Assembly: GCA_024867545.1 (NCBI GenBank)
Contig: JANFNE010000004.1
Location: forward strand, 1,116,001 to 1,180,000
Source of the DNA: Phytopythium helicoides
Lineage: Eukaryota; Oomycota; Peronosporomycetes; Pythiales; Pythiaceae
Length of the DNA stretch: 64,000 bases
Direction of reading: 5' to 3'
Part shown: positions 1 to 9,760 of the stretch, in pieces
How the letters are laid out: each line of letters opens with the position of its first letter
How positions within the stretch are numbered: position 1 is the stretch's first letter
Program-made: the position numbers and the translations under genes
Notes under the pieces: model-generated
What the model was told of the DNA's origin: nothing
What the model saw: the letters and a program-made list of their open reading frames with translations, nothing else
The model's database searches: none

Positions 1-93
1 ATCGGCGACATGGTGCGGCTGTCGGCCACGCGCCCGCTGTCCAAGCGCAAGCGCTGGAACGTCGAGGAGATCACGCGCAAGGCCGAGGTGTAG
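1..93 (+). CDS. Mitochondrial ribosomal protein uS17 (S17), 3' end only
   Basis: The first 31 codons of the window read as the C-terminus of a uS17-family ribosomal protein and end in TAG. The segment GDMVRLSATRPLSKRKRW matches the conserved end of S17 (G-D-x-V, then RPLSKxKRW), which contacts small-subunit rRNA. The basic tail suits the mitochondrial form, but the N-terminus lies outside the window, so the organellar assignment is inferred. Convergent with the next gene. Confidence 0.7.
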   Translation: MGDMVRLSATRPLSKRKRWNVEEITRKAEV

Positions 94-273
94 ATAGCGC
101 GACCCACGACGTTAGAGCGCTCGGCATGAGGCTGGCGCCTTCGGCCGGCGCTGATACAGTTCCATATGGCCGGCCGAGGCGGGCGGAATACAGCTCGATC
201 GCACCAACATGCAACTGTATTTGGATTACTAGATGGGTCTCTTGAAGGGTGCTCACCACGCAGCAACGCTCGG

Positions 274-1163
274 CTACAGCTCGTCGTCATCGTCTGACAG
301 GTCCGCGAACGGGTCCTTCTCGGGGAAGTCTCCCACGGCCACATTGTGCGGCCGCACGAACCCGCCGAACTTGTTGTCACACTCAAAGTACGTCTTACCT
401 TTGACCGTGCCGGAGCCTTTGCCCACGGGCTCGTCGAACTGCACGCCGACCCAGTAGCCCGGTGCGATCTCCTCGACCGTCCCGAGGAACCGCACTTGGC
501 CCCGCCGACCGCCGGGCTGCACCTCACACCGGTCGCCCACCTTCATGCCTTCGATACTCTCGGGTCCAGGGAGCTCAGAAGGATCCACTTGTTTGCGCGG
601 TGGGGCCCCCGCGAGCGTCTTGGGCTTCCAGTTCGGGTCCTTGGCGAGTTGCTCACGCTTGTACGCGCGCACCGTCTTCTCGCCTGGGACGCAAGCCACC
701 GGAATGTCAGACCACTGCTCGCACTGAAGCACGCACTCGCCAATCACTTACGCTTGTTGTAGTCTTCATCCGAGATCTCGTACTTGGGCACGAGCGACAC
801 GTCCTCGAGTCCGCCACCGCGCGAGAGCGAGAAAGGGTCCGTGTCCACGACGTGCAGCCGCATGCCGCTCTGCGCGCTGTAGAAGCCGAGCATGCGCCGG
901 TCGTCGTCCAGCCGCGCCACCAGCGAGCCGTCGGCGCGCATGAGCAGCAGCTCCTGCGCCTCGGGCTTGGTACCACAGTGGCTGTATACCTTGTGCCGCA
1001 CGTCTGCGATCGTCGCGTGCAGGTCCAGGCGGATGTCCACCATCTGTGCGCGCAGATTGCTGTGCGTGATGGTCAGGCACACCACGCCCTCGGGCAGCGC
1101 GTCGTACTCCATCCCGTCCTTGGCCACAACGAACGCGCGCAGCGCGCGCATGTCCTCGGCCAT
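274..1163 (-). CDS. TBCB: Tubulin-folding cofactor B (CAP-Gly protein)
   Basis: Two exons (752-1163 and 274-683) give 273 residues. The 68-base intron has a GTAAGT donor and CCCAG acceptor. This choice joins ...SDEDYNKR to EKTVRAYKRE, as in other cofactor B proteins. The N-terminal 95 or so residues form a ubiquitin-like domain. The C-terminal third is a CAP-Gly domain, seen in the run GYWVGVQFDEPVGKGSGTVK and the following KTYFECDNKFGGFVRP. The tail is acidic. TBCB works with TBCE to handle alpha-tubulin during folding and dimer assembly in the cytosol. Length and domain order match the family. Confidence 0.9.
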
Positions 1164-1265
1164 GGTGGTGGCGGCTGGAGAAGGTGTCCTTTGGCTCGCG
1201 ATGTCACTATGTCGGGTGAGCGTATCCTCCGCCCCAGTCGAAAAACAGACAGCAGCGACAGGAAC

Positions 1266-1893
1266 ATGGAGCTGACGGTCGAGCGCCTGCAGTGCGCCGA
1301 CGTGCTGCTCATCGCGGCGCTCGTGCTGCTCGCGGACGTCCTGATGCGGCTGTGGGCGCGGCGCGGGTCGGCGCTGTCGCCTGAGGAGCAGGCGCTGCTC
1401 CAGCAGTACAACGAGCAGGTGCGCGTGGTCAACCGGCTCAACTCGGTCGACATGTTCGTCGAGCAGGCCAAGGCCACGCGTCGCATGAACACGCTCAAGA
1501 AGCAGATGCAGGAGCTGGCGGGTGCGTTCCCGCGCGGTGGCGATGCGCTAACTGCTCACTAATCGCTTGGATGAAATTACAGTCGCGCGCATGGCGGCGA
1601 GCGCGCCAACCGCGCTGCAAAAGCAAATCGACAGGCTGCGGACGGTGCGTGCCATACAGCCAGCAGTTCGCGTTATGATAACTGACGACTCTGCGGTGCT
1701 ACTTCGAGAGCAGCCGCTGCTGCTGGGCGCCGTGGCGCTATACTACTGGAGCGAGCCGCTCGTGATCTTCCCACAGGGATTCATGCTGCCGATGGAGCGG
1801 CTCATGGCGTTCCCCGGGTTCCCACTCGGCGCCATCTCGGCCGTCGGCTGGGCCGGCATCTGCCGCCGCGTCAGCTCCAAGCTGCTCGGGTAG
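1266..1893 (+). CDS. GET1/WRB-like tail-anchored protein insertion receptor
   Basis: Three exons are proposed: 1266-1521, 1583-1644 and 1714-1893, all in phase, for 165 residues. Both donors are GTGCGT. The second intron contains no stop, so it could instead be read through. The protein has an N-terminal membrane helix (ADVLLIAALVLLADVLMRLW), a charged coiled-coil stretch, then two C-terminal hydrophobic segments. This is the layout of the CHD5/WRB/GET1 family, ER membrane receptors that take tail-anchored proteins from GET3/TRC40. The length is close to human WRB (174). No sequence search was possible. Confidence 0.7.
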
Positions 1894-2200
1894 ATTGGTG
1901 GCGTGCGGGTTGTAGCTGTGAATTCAACGCGAGCTGCTTCTGATCACCACACCACTATCCTCCAGTCGAATGGCTACATCATATCACTGAGCAGACAGCA
2001 GAACAACACGAAGGAACGAGTGCGGGCCGAGCGACAGGTTGCTGTGTGCGAAACAATAGCGTCACATGGGCCGGAGACCCGCTCGACGTGCTTCTCAATT
2101 ACGTTGCAGTCCTAGGCGCGCTGCCGCCGCACGGCGCGAGCTGTGCAGCGGCGGCCGCAGTTCTACACCCGCGCCGAGACGCAGCTGGCTAAGCTTGCGC
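1894..2200. other. Short intergenic stretch between convergent genes
   Basis: About 300 bases between the GET1-like stop and the P2 stop. The short open frames here overlap each other and show no family resemblance. It probably holds the two 3' untranslated regions. No repeat or RNA gene was seen. Confidence 0.4.
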
Positions 2201-2542
2201 TTAGTAGTCGGCCTCGCCGCCGAACATGTCCATGCCGCCACCCAGGTCGGCCTCCTCCTCCTCCTCCTTCTCCTCGACGGCAGGAGCAGCGGCAGCAGCG
2301 CCACCGGCAGCGGCGGCGGCACCACCGGCGGGGGCAGCACCCACCGACACGGTGGCGAGCTTCTCCTTGCCGGCCGCGATGACCTCCTCGACGTTCTTGC
2401 CCTCGAGCTCCTTGATCAGGAGCTCGGCCTTCTCCGTGTCGACCTCACCGCCGAAGGACGAGATGACCTTCTCGATGTCGGCGACCGACGGGGTGGCGTT
2501 TCCGCCAAGCACACACAGCAGGTAGGCAGCAACGTGACGCAT
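2201..2542 (-). CDS. RPLP2: 60S acidic ribosomal protein P2 (stalk protein)
   Basis: An uninterrupted 113-codon frame with the P2 layout. The helical N-terminus starts MRHVAAYLLCVLGGN and contains the motif SVADIEKVISSFGGEVD. An Ala/Gly-rich hinge and an acidic EEKEEEEE run follow. P2 forms the lateral stalk of the large subunit with P0 and P1 and recruits translation GTPases. The end is odd: it closes with GGGMDMFGGEADY rather than the usual (S/D)DDMGFGLFD peptide. A probable 5'-untranslated intron (2543-2658, donor GTAAGC, acceptor GACAG) ends directly at the start codon. CCAAT-type boxes lie upstream near 2777 and 2824. Confidence 0.92.
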   Translation of the reverse strand: MRHVAAYLLCVLGGNATPSVADIEKVISSFGGEVDTEKAELLIKELEGKNVEEVIAAGKEKLATVSVGAAPAGGAAAAAGGAAAAAPAVEEKEEEEEADLGGGMDMFGGEADY

Positions 2543-2658
2543 CTGTCAAGCAGGCGAAGGTCAGCCTCCGGTTCGCGGCAATCATGGACGCCGCTGACAG
2601 GCGGAGGGTCCACAGACACCCCTCCCCCAGCCGGGTCGACTCGAGCGCGTGCGCTTAC
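2543..2658 (-). other. Probable 5'-UTR intron of the P2 gene
   Basis: On the minus strand a GTAAGC donor follows AACAAG, and a pyrimidine-containing CTTGACAG acceptor abuts the ATG of the P2 gene. The intervening 116 bases have no open frame joined to the gene. Leader introns are common in ribosomal protein genes. This is inference from splice signals only. Confidence 0.45.
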
Positions 2659-3029
2659 CTTGTTTAAGGTTGAAAAGCAGTTTGTGCTCGCTCCGAAGGG
2701 CACCCGACGACGTCTCGATCGCTTGCAGCTCTAGCGGCGGGCGGTGGCCCCATTGCCCGCGCTGAAGTCCGACAGCCAATCACTCGGAATGACATACAAA
2801 AAGCAAGTCAATTGAGTTTCCGCCAATCATGGACTCGCGTTGTATACTGATACTACCGGTAGATTCGATCTAACGGTATCAGTACAGCAACACGTTCAGG
2901 TGAGTTCACAACACACATCGTTTGCTGCCGTCACTTGACCAAGACAATGGAATGCAGATACCCCATCAGGTGCAACAAGTCTCACAATATCGGGCATATA
3001 TTCAGCCTTCATACTGCCCTCTCACCGAA

Positions 3030-4354
3030 TCAAAGATCAGCTCGTGGACCTCGCGGCGACGATGTCGGCGAAAAATTTGAAGCGGGTTTTTCCTCGGCTG
3101 CCTGAAAAATACCCTCACTCTCCTGCAGGCTCACCTCAACGTGAAGCCTGTCGGTTGCTGCAGGAGCCGAGGTATCCTCTACCTGCTCGTTTGGAACTGT
3201 GCTCGATTTCTTCACGCTGCTCACCTTTTCACTCTTGGAACTCTCAACGCTACCCACACGCGGTGCTGTCAGCTTTCCAGCCAGATTACCAGCAGGCGTT
3301 GCGGACACTTGCGTTCCCGAGCTCGCTTGAAGCGCAGCCTTGGCAGCTGCAGTAGGCGATCCTCGGCGAGAAAGCTTACTCGTAGTCTTGGGTGTTGAGC
3401 CTACTCCAGCGTCATCGTTTTCGTCGCCCTCTGCAGCACGCACATGGCTGCGCTTGGGTTGCTTCTTGCGTTTGCGACGGCGCAGACAATTACACTTGAG
3501 CATCCGAGCACAAAGACCTTCGCTTCCATTTTCCAGGATAAAGTCGTATGTGCCTGTGCCCATCAACAAAAGGTATGTATGGAATCCGGCGAGCAGAATG
3601 TAAGAGTTGCCGAGCGAAAACGAGCATACGTTATGGATCCACAGCAGGACCGTGAGTGGCGTATGCCAGTCATCCGGAGAGTTCTTCTTGATCTCATCGA
3701 GCCAAAGCGTGCACATCAGTACGCCAATGACGGTCTGCAATACAGTCTGCAGCGATGATGTGATCGTGAGGCAGTAAAAGGCTTCGTAGTTGCGCTCTCC
3801 GATGCACGTGTTCAACCACGAGCAGTGATGATCAAGACCCGGACTCGTCTTGCAGCAAATAGTGCAGTATCGGGTCTCCTTGAATGGAAGGCGAAGACAT
3901 GAGAATGAAGATGGCGGTCGCTGTATAAGCCATGAGGAACAAAAACATCATCAGCATGGCTTGAATTTATCTCGTGTGCAGGGCAGAGCTGCACACCCAC
4001 CGGCTCGGACGAATCGCGGATCTCGCAAAGGAACCATGACAACAAACCCATGAGTACTAGCACTCCGTACGGGATCAAGATGCCCAAGCACTATTCGAAC
4101 AAAGTTGTGAGTGACGAGAGTGTTTGCTGGCGAGCAGGAAACGATTTTGTGGTACCTTGTCGCGGTCCAGGAGTGCGGCAACAAACGTGACAAAGCTCTG
4201 TGCACCAAGCGTGCCATTCGCATCGTGAAGTTAGTCGCGGCAGGACAGACCAGCGCAGTTGGCTTGTATTGCTTACACCGACGATGACCGGCTGGATGAC
4301 CCAGCTCGTGACTTGGTCGGCGGAGAACGGCTTAGCGAACCCGTTCTTCCGCAT
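3030..4354 (-). CDS. DHHC-type protein S-palmitoyltransferase
   Basis: Four exons (4277-4354, 4156-4197, 4001-4090, 3030-3920) join in phase to 366 residues. The start reads MRKNGFAKPFSADQ, the NGF-P opening common in this family. Two membrane helices follow. The cysteine-rich core ETRYCTICCKTSPGLDHHC has the catalytic DHHC at about residues 100-103, then SWLNTCIGERNYEAFY. Two further helices and a long basic, serine-rich cytosolic tail complete it. Such enzymes attach palmitate to cytosolic cysteines. The third intron was placed so that TM2 runs into the DHHC region, and other splice choices break the frame. The zinc-binding core is unusually short. Confidence 0.82.
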
Positions 4355-4564
4355 CGCTGCCAGTCGAACGAGGCGCCTTTCAACACTGTGACGGTCGTGG
4401 GTGGAGCACCTCAGCTGCACTGCTCAGAGAGAGCGAGGACCAAGCAGGAAAGGATACCATCTATGCCCGAAATACGAGTCGCAAGAGGCAAAATAGTTCG
4501 CGCGAGCCATGATGCGGGAGGTATTCTCATCGTGTTGCCCAGCGACATAAATAGCGGCCGCAGT

Positions 4565-4870
4565 CTACAGCGACGTGCGCACGAGCTCCCTGCGGGCCCT
4601 GGGCTGCTCCTTGTCGCCCGCGGGCGCCGCCGCGACCTTGGTGATGGCCAGCACGCTGGACCAGTTCTCGAGCACGCGCAGCGACACTTGCAGGACGCGG
4701 CGTTAGCCTCGGTTTTAGGGCCTTTCAACGCGGGCGCGCCACTCACGCTCGTTCTGCGCGTTCATCTGCTGCAGCTTGGCGTCCATGGCGTCCAGGTAGC
4801 GCACGAGCTCGGCGGACGAGTCGCGCAGCGCCTCGAGCGCCGCCACCTCCTCCTGCTTGCTGCCGGCCAT
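4565..4870 (-). CDS. Dad2-like small coiled-coil protein (DASH/Dam1 complex family)
   Basis: Two exons (4747-4870, 4565-4686) give 81 residues; donor GTGAGT, acceptor TGCAAG. The pattern ALRDSSAELVRYLDAMDAKL, then a short gap and VLENWSSVLAITK, matches the Dad2 consensus: leucine/serine helix, then VA-VL-NW--VLR-I. In fungi Dad2 is part of the ten-subunit ring that couples kinetochores to microtubules. The match is to a short pattern recalled from memory, so the call is moderate. It is divergent from the apyrase gene, with about 310 bases between starts. Confidence 0.55.
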
Positions 4871-5183
4871 GGGAGCTCGCTCCAATAGTGCGCGGGAGTG
4901 CAGTGCAGCCACCCGGCCGCGACACAAAAAAAGTCAGTGTCGCGCTCGCTCTCCCGTGGTTGGCCAATTCTTCGGCGTCCACCCCTGCGATTGGCGCAAA
5001 AGCCGCGTCGCCCCCTCGCAGAGTTGGGCTGGTAGGTACGTCGGCGTCGGCAGGTGGCGGCCCGAAAATCCAAGCCCAAGCTATTCGGGGCACCGCCCAA
5101 ATAAGAAAACCCTCCGCGGCGCGCGGCGGGCGACCCGAGCGGCGCACTTTTCCCCGCTCCGCCTGGCCCCGGGCGGCGCGTGC
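4871..5183. promoter_or_regulatory. Shared divergent promoter region (Dad2-like / apyrase)
   Basis: About 310 bases separate two divergent start codons. The stretch holds a CCAAT box at 4964-4968 and an inverted one (ATTGG) at 4990-4994. No TATA element stands out. Promoter function is inferred from position and these boxes only. Confidence 0.35.
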
Positions 5184-6608
5184 ATGCTGCCGACGCAGTG
5201 TATCGACAAGAAGAAGCGCAAGGTCAGTTCCCTGGAAGAAGATCTGCCCATGTGGGGGGAGCCGCGCTCGGCGCTCTCGTCCTCTGGCCCGGGCAGCGGC
5301 AGTGGCGGCGCGGGGCCCGCGGGGCTCTCGGGCGCCTCGGCGCTCTCGGCGCTGCGCCTGCACGCGCGCACGCTGCTGCTGCTGGCCGCGCTCGTCGTGT
5401 TCACGGTCGTGTCGCTCTCCAGCTCGTCGCTCATGAAGGGTGCGAGCGGCGCCGGCGGCGCCAACAGCATCGGCGCCATGGCCACCAACTTTCGCCACGG
5501 CACCAGCGACAGGAATGTCGACGTGCCCGCGCCGATGGCCCCCGCCAGGGACCCAGACCTGTACGACGACTACGCCGCGCGCAGCTCGCGCTTGCGCAAG
5601 GAGACACCGCCCCCGCTGCAGCGCCCCGACTCGTTCGGACTCGTCATCGTCGCCGACCTGGACAAGAAGTCGCGCGACGACGGCACCAACAGCAAGAAGC
5701 CCACCTTCCACTCATACCTGCTGCACGCCACGCTCAAGATTTCGCGCGACGAGGGGTCGCAGAAGGACGTGTACTCGGTCACCTTTGGCGAGGAGCAAAA
5801 GTTCTCCACGGCCATGAACGAGGCCGGCCGCGGCTTCGAGCTCAGCGAGCTCGCATGGTTCAACAACAAACTACTGTCCTTTGACGACCGCACGGGCATC
5901 GTGTACCGGCTCAAGAACTTTGAAGGCGCCAAGCCCATCCAGGCCATCCCCGAACACATTATTATGGAGGGCGACGGACTCAATGGCAAGGGCCAGAAGC
6001 ACGAGTGGGCCACGGTCAAGGATGGCGAGCTGTACATGGGCAGTGTCGGCAAGGAGTTCACGGACAACGACGGCAACGTCATTACGGACAGCAACCTCTG
6101 GGTCGCGGTCATGGACGCGGTTGGTGACGTTCGGCACGAGGACTGGACGGCCAACTTTGCTCGCGTGCGTACCGCTCTTGGATGCGACTACCCCGGGTAC
6201 GTCGTCCATGAGGCCATCGAGTGGAGCGCCGTGCACCGGCAGTGGTTCATCTTGCCGCGACGCGTTAGCACGGAGGCGTACAACGACATGGAAGATGAGC
6301 TGCGTGGCTCGAACAAGCTTGTCATTGCAAGTGAGGACTTTAGCAGCATTGAGGTGCGCGAAGTGGGCACCATCACGCCGCTGCGTGGCTTCTCGTCGTT
6401 TAAGTTCCTCCCTCGGTCGGACGACTCGATCATTGTGGCGATCAAGAGTGTGGAGGTGGAGGCCGAGCAGTCGCAGACGTCGTTTGTGCTTGTCTTCGAT
6501 CTCAAGGGCAACATTCTGCTCGACGAGACGGAGCTCCCTGGCGGCAAGAAGTACGAAGGCGTGGCGTTCACGCGCGACTGGTCTCAAGACCGATTCCGCG
6601 GCAACTGA
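5184..6608 (+). CDS. Calcium-activated nucleotidase / apyrase (CANT1 family)
   Basis: Single exon, 474 residues. A cytosolic N-terminus of about 55 residues precedes one membrane anchor (ARTLLLLAALVVFTVVSL), giving a type II topology like animal CANT1. The rest is the five-bladed apyrase fold. Recognisable stretches are FELSELAWFNNKLLSFDDRTG, EWATVKDGELYMGSVGKEF, then HEAIEWSAVHRQWFILPRR and a KYEGVAF near the end. These enzymes hydrolyse UDP and GDP in the Golgi or ER lumen and so support glycosylation. The frame is open further upstream, but that part is poor in coding character, so the ATG just before the MLPTQC segment was chosen. Confidence 0.85.
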   Translation: MLPTQCIDKKKRKVSSLEEDLPMWGEPRSALSSSGPGSGSGGAGPAGLSGASALSALRLHARTLLLLAALVVFTVVSLSSSSLMKGASGAGGANSIGAMATNFRHGTSDRNVDVPAPMAPARDPDLYDDYAARSSRLRKETPPPLQRPDSFGLVIVADLDKKSRDDGTNSKKPTFHSYLLHATLKISRDEGSQKDVYSVTFGEEQKFSTAMNEAGRGFELSELAWFNNKLLSFDDRTGIVYRLKNFEGAKPIQAIPEHIIMEGDGLNGKGQKHEWATVKDGELYMGSVGKEFTDNDGNVITDSNLWVAVMDAVGDVRHEDWTANFARVRTALGCDYPGYVVHEAIEWSAVHRQWFILPRRVSTEAYNDMEDELRGSNKLVIASEDFSSIEVREVGTITPLRGFSSFKFLPRSDDSIIVAIKSVEVEAEQSQTSFVLVFDLKGNILLDETELPGGKKYEGVAFTRDWSQDRFRGN

Positions 6609-6789
6609 CGCCTTTAGGACCACGTAGGAAGTGACTCTGCATGCGATCGTCTCGGGTGTAAGTACTAATACAGAGGTCGGCTTCGTGCCGTTCCCTGTCT
6701 CCATGATCTCACCCGCTCCTTGCTCGTCGTTACTCTTCAGGATGGGATGCACTAGCCAAGATCTATTACGCTCCATTCCACATCAGCCA

Positions 6790-7484
6790 TCAGAGCGGCG
6801 TCATATTATCGCACAGCCACGCGAGCCCGTCGCGGAGCCCTTCACCGCTTGTTGCTACTGCTGGTTGCACGAAGAACTTTCGTCCCGAAGCTTCGCAGCT
6901 TTCAGCGAACCCAAGCGCCCGAGTGAGCTCCTCCACCGACAGAGCCTCGGGCAAATCCCGCTTGTTGAGAACCACGAGCAGGCACGCGTCTTGGAGTTGT
7001 GAATCGATGAGAATACCATTGAGTTCCGCGGCTGCGAGTGGCAGTCGGCTTTCATCGGCGCTGTCCACCACGAAAATGATTCCCTGAGGACCAAGCTGAT
7101 GGTTAGTTGCGAGAAGAAAACTGTCTCCACAGTACTTGTGGATTTCACACCTGGGTGCCAGTGAAGTGATGCCTCCAGTATGGCCGCAGAGAATCCTGAC
7201 CGCCAACGTCCTACTCGCGTCAAGCTTTTGTCAGCTCTTCACCATCATCCAGCGCTTTCTTACAATTTTGTTGGAACGACACATACCCAAATGTGCAGCT
7301 TAAAGCCATCGAACTTGACGGTCTCGACGTTGAAGCCCAGGGTTGGGATGCTTGAGATCGCCTTGCCAAGTCGAACGTGGTACAGGATTGTTGTCTTGCC
7401 TGCTGCATCTAACCCTACAAGTAGCAGTCGTCGCTCGCGTCGCGTCCAGAAGCGCGTCCAGCTGCGAGATGCTGCCGAGCCCAT
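6790..7484 (-). CDS. ARF-family small GTPase (ARF-like)
   Basis: Three exons (7287-7484, 7151-7210, 6790-7083) give 183 residues. The N-terminus starts M-G, as needed for myristoylation. P-loop GLDAAGKT, effector [16 protein letters not shown] and NKRD (usually NKxD) are all present. Splicing after GTQ and before GIIFVVDS restores the ARF consensus. ARF-like proteins recruit coat or tether proteins to membranes in the GTP state. The exact ARL subtype cannot be told from the sequence alone. An alternative ATG lies two codons upstream, but it would remove glycine 2. Confidence 0.85.
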
Positions 7485-7677
7485 CGTCATTCGAAGGCAA
7501 CAGGCGCATGGGCGAGGCAATGCGCTCATTCGGGTATATATAGCAGTGTCTTACCTCGTGGAGAAACGTGCAAGCTGGAAATATCCTGAGGTAGTCGTCA
7601 AGATTCAACTCTAAGCAGCAATTGCAACAATTTGCAGGCTCCATCGATATACATTGATCCAAACTATCTTCATTCAC

Positions 7678-9591
7678 CTAGCCGAGCGCGTCACCGCCGT
7701 AGCCCTCGCTCTTACCCGCTAGCAAATCACGGCGACCAGCTCCGATCTTGCGAACTTGTGAGTCCACCTTGGGACAGTCGGTGATGCGATGACCCAAACC
7801 ACCGCAGAAAGCGCAGCCCTTGGTTCCCGTGGCGTTCGACAGCCCGCTGTTGCCTTCGGCGGCTTCTGTGTAAGGGTCCTCCAATGCGCGTAGCACTGGC
7901 GGCACTGTTTGCTTTGCTTCGATGAGCAGGTGCTTGAGGTCCAACAATGCGCTTTCTGGGACGCTCTTGTTGATAAACGTAGTGGCAACACCCGTCTTGC
8001 CGCAGCGGCCGGTACGCCCAATTCGGTGGACGTAGTTCTCAATTTCTGCTGGCATATCGAAATTGATCACGTGCTTGATGTCGGGAAAATCCAAACCCTT
8101 GGCTGCCACGTCCGTTGCAATCAAAACATCCTTCCGCCCGCGTTTGAATTCATCAATTGCTTCGTTACGCTCTGCTTGATCTTTTCCACCATGGATAGAT
8201 GCGGCTCCCACGCCCTTGAGAATCAGATACTCGTGAATATCGTCAACATCTCCCTTGCGCTCGCAAAAAATCACTACAGGTGGCGCAGTTTTCTGCAAAC
8301 ACTCGAGTAGATACACGATCTTGGCGTCTTGCTTCACGTACTCGACTTCTTGAATCACATCCAAGTTTGCAGCACCTGCTCGACCTACATTCACAAGAAC
8401 GGGGCTCACAAGTACGTCCTTGGCAAAGTCCTGGAACTTTTGGGGCATCGTAGCCGAGAACAAAAGAGTCTGCCGTTGGGCAGAGAAATGGTTGAAGGTC
8501 GTAGCGACCTCCTCGTCGAAACCCAGATCGAGCATGCGATCGCCTTCGTCTAGGCAAATGTATTTGCAGAGACGCAGGTTCATCTCCTTGTTCTTGAGAA
8601 AGTGGTTCAGGCGTCCAGGCGTCGCAACGACAATATGAACGCCACGGCGAGAGAGTAGTTCCGACTGCGTCCGCTTGTCTTCACCTCCGATACAAAGTAG
8701 GCCGCGCAGCTCCGGATACCCTGCTTTGAACAAATAGCTGGTGAAGTGCATCACAACTTCGAACGTCTGGCGCATCAGCTCACGCGATGGGCCCACAATG
8801 ATACCGAAGGGGCCTTCACGACCAATGATCGGCATCTTCTTCTCTTCCTCAAGCGCGAGCATCACTAGCGGTAGAGTGAACGCGACGGTCTTGCCCGATC
8901 CCGTGAAGGCAATGCCGATAAGATCGCGGCCAGCGAGGATGCAAGGAATCGCCTGGACCTGAATGGGCGTCGGGCGCGAGATGTTCTTGGCCTTGAGCGC
9001 GTCCAAGATTGCTGGGGGGAAGCGCATGCCCTCGAATGTCTTGATGGGCGGCGGCACGTCCTCGCCATCCACGAGAATGTGCCACTTCTTGCGCACCGCG
9101 TCGCGCTCTTCCTCTGACATGGCAGCAATGTCACGTGGAGGCGTCCACGTCGTCTTCATGGGCTCCTTGTAGCGGATGCCCTCTGCGCGCTCGTGGGCCG
9201 ACACGAGCGCCGCCTTCTGCACGTAGCTGGCCTCCTTGAGCATGGTGACCTCCTGCGCGTCCTTCTGGATTTTGGCCTGGTTCACGCCCTCGGCCTCCAG
9301 TTTCTTGCGCAGCTCGTACGCCTGGTCCAGCAGGCTCACGTTAGAGCGGTGCTGAGGCGCCACGGGCGACAGCTCGCCACTGTGCTCGTCGAGCGGCTCA
9401 TCGTCCGCCCCCGCCTTCCGCTCGTCCTCCTGCTCGCTCTCGCTGCCGCTGCCACTGCCGCGCGCCGCCTGGATCCGCTCTTGCAGTGCGCGCCGCCGCT
9501 TGCGCAGCTGTTCCTCCTGCTGCGCGCGCCGCTTCTTGAGCGGCACGTACAGCTCTCGCTCGTTGTCTCGCGCCTCGCCGTCGCCGCCCAT
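7678..9591 (-). CDS. DDX41: DEAD-box RNA helicase DDX41 / abstrakt
   Basis: Single exon, 637 residues. A basic N-terminus (LKKRRAQQEEQLRKRRRAL) precedes the helicase core, which has a Q motif and AFTGSGKT (motif I). It continues with SATMP, HGGKDQ, ATDVAAKGLDFPD and HRIGRTGR. A C-terminal zinc knuckle, CAFCGGLGHRITDC, marks the DDX41 subfamily, whose members act in the spliceosome. The DEAD box itself reads DEGD (GAC GAA GGC GAT), an alanine-to-glycine change. Length matches human DDX41 (622). Confidence 0.93.
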   Translation of the reverse strand: MGGDGEARDNERELYVPLKKRRAQQEEQLRKRRRALQERIQAARGSGSGSESEQEDERKAGADDEPLDEHSGELSPVAPQHRSNVSLLDQAYELRKKLEAEGVNQAKIQKDAQEVTMLKEASYVQKAALVSAHERAEGIRYKEPMKTTWTPPRDIAAMSEEERDAVRKKWHILVDGEDVPPPIKTFEGMRFPPAILDALKAKNISRPTPIQVQAIPCILAGRDLIGIAFTGSGKTVAFTLPLVMLALEEEKKMPIIGREGPFGIIVGPSRELMRQTFEVVMHFTSYLFKAGYPELRGLLCIGGEDKRTQSELLSRRGVHIVVATPGRLNHFLKNKEMNLRLCKYICLDEGDRMLDLGFDEEVATTFNHFSAQRQTLLFSATMPQKFQDFAKDVLVSPVLVNVGRAGAANLDVIQEVEYVKQDAKIVYLLECLQKTAPPVVIFCERKGDVDDIHEYLILKGVGAASIHGGKDQAERNEAIDEFKRGRKDVLIATDVAAKGLDFPDIKHVINFDMPAEIENYVHRIGRTGRCGKTGVATTFINKSVPESALLDLKHLLIEAKQTVPPVLRALEDPYTEAAEGNSGLSNATGTKGCAFCGGLGHRITDCPKVDSQVRKIGAGRRDLLAGKSEGYGGDALG

Positions 9592-9760
9592 GGCGCCTGT
9601 CTCGTTCTCTTTTGGTTGCCAGCGACGGTTTGAACCTTCTAACAGACGTCAATCGATATCGGCAACTTTCGACAGCATACAATCCCCAAGTACAGGCGCT
9701 TCCCCCCGCCCGGTTACGAACCGGAAAGTGTTGCCTCCGTAGCGGCAGTATCCAAGCGAG

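Noticed and set aside
4743..5711. Long minus-strand frame over the Dad2-like/apyrase promoter
   Set aside because: Composition typical of antisense frames in G+C-rich DNA; overlaps the well-supported apyrase coding region.
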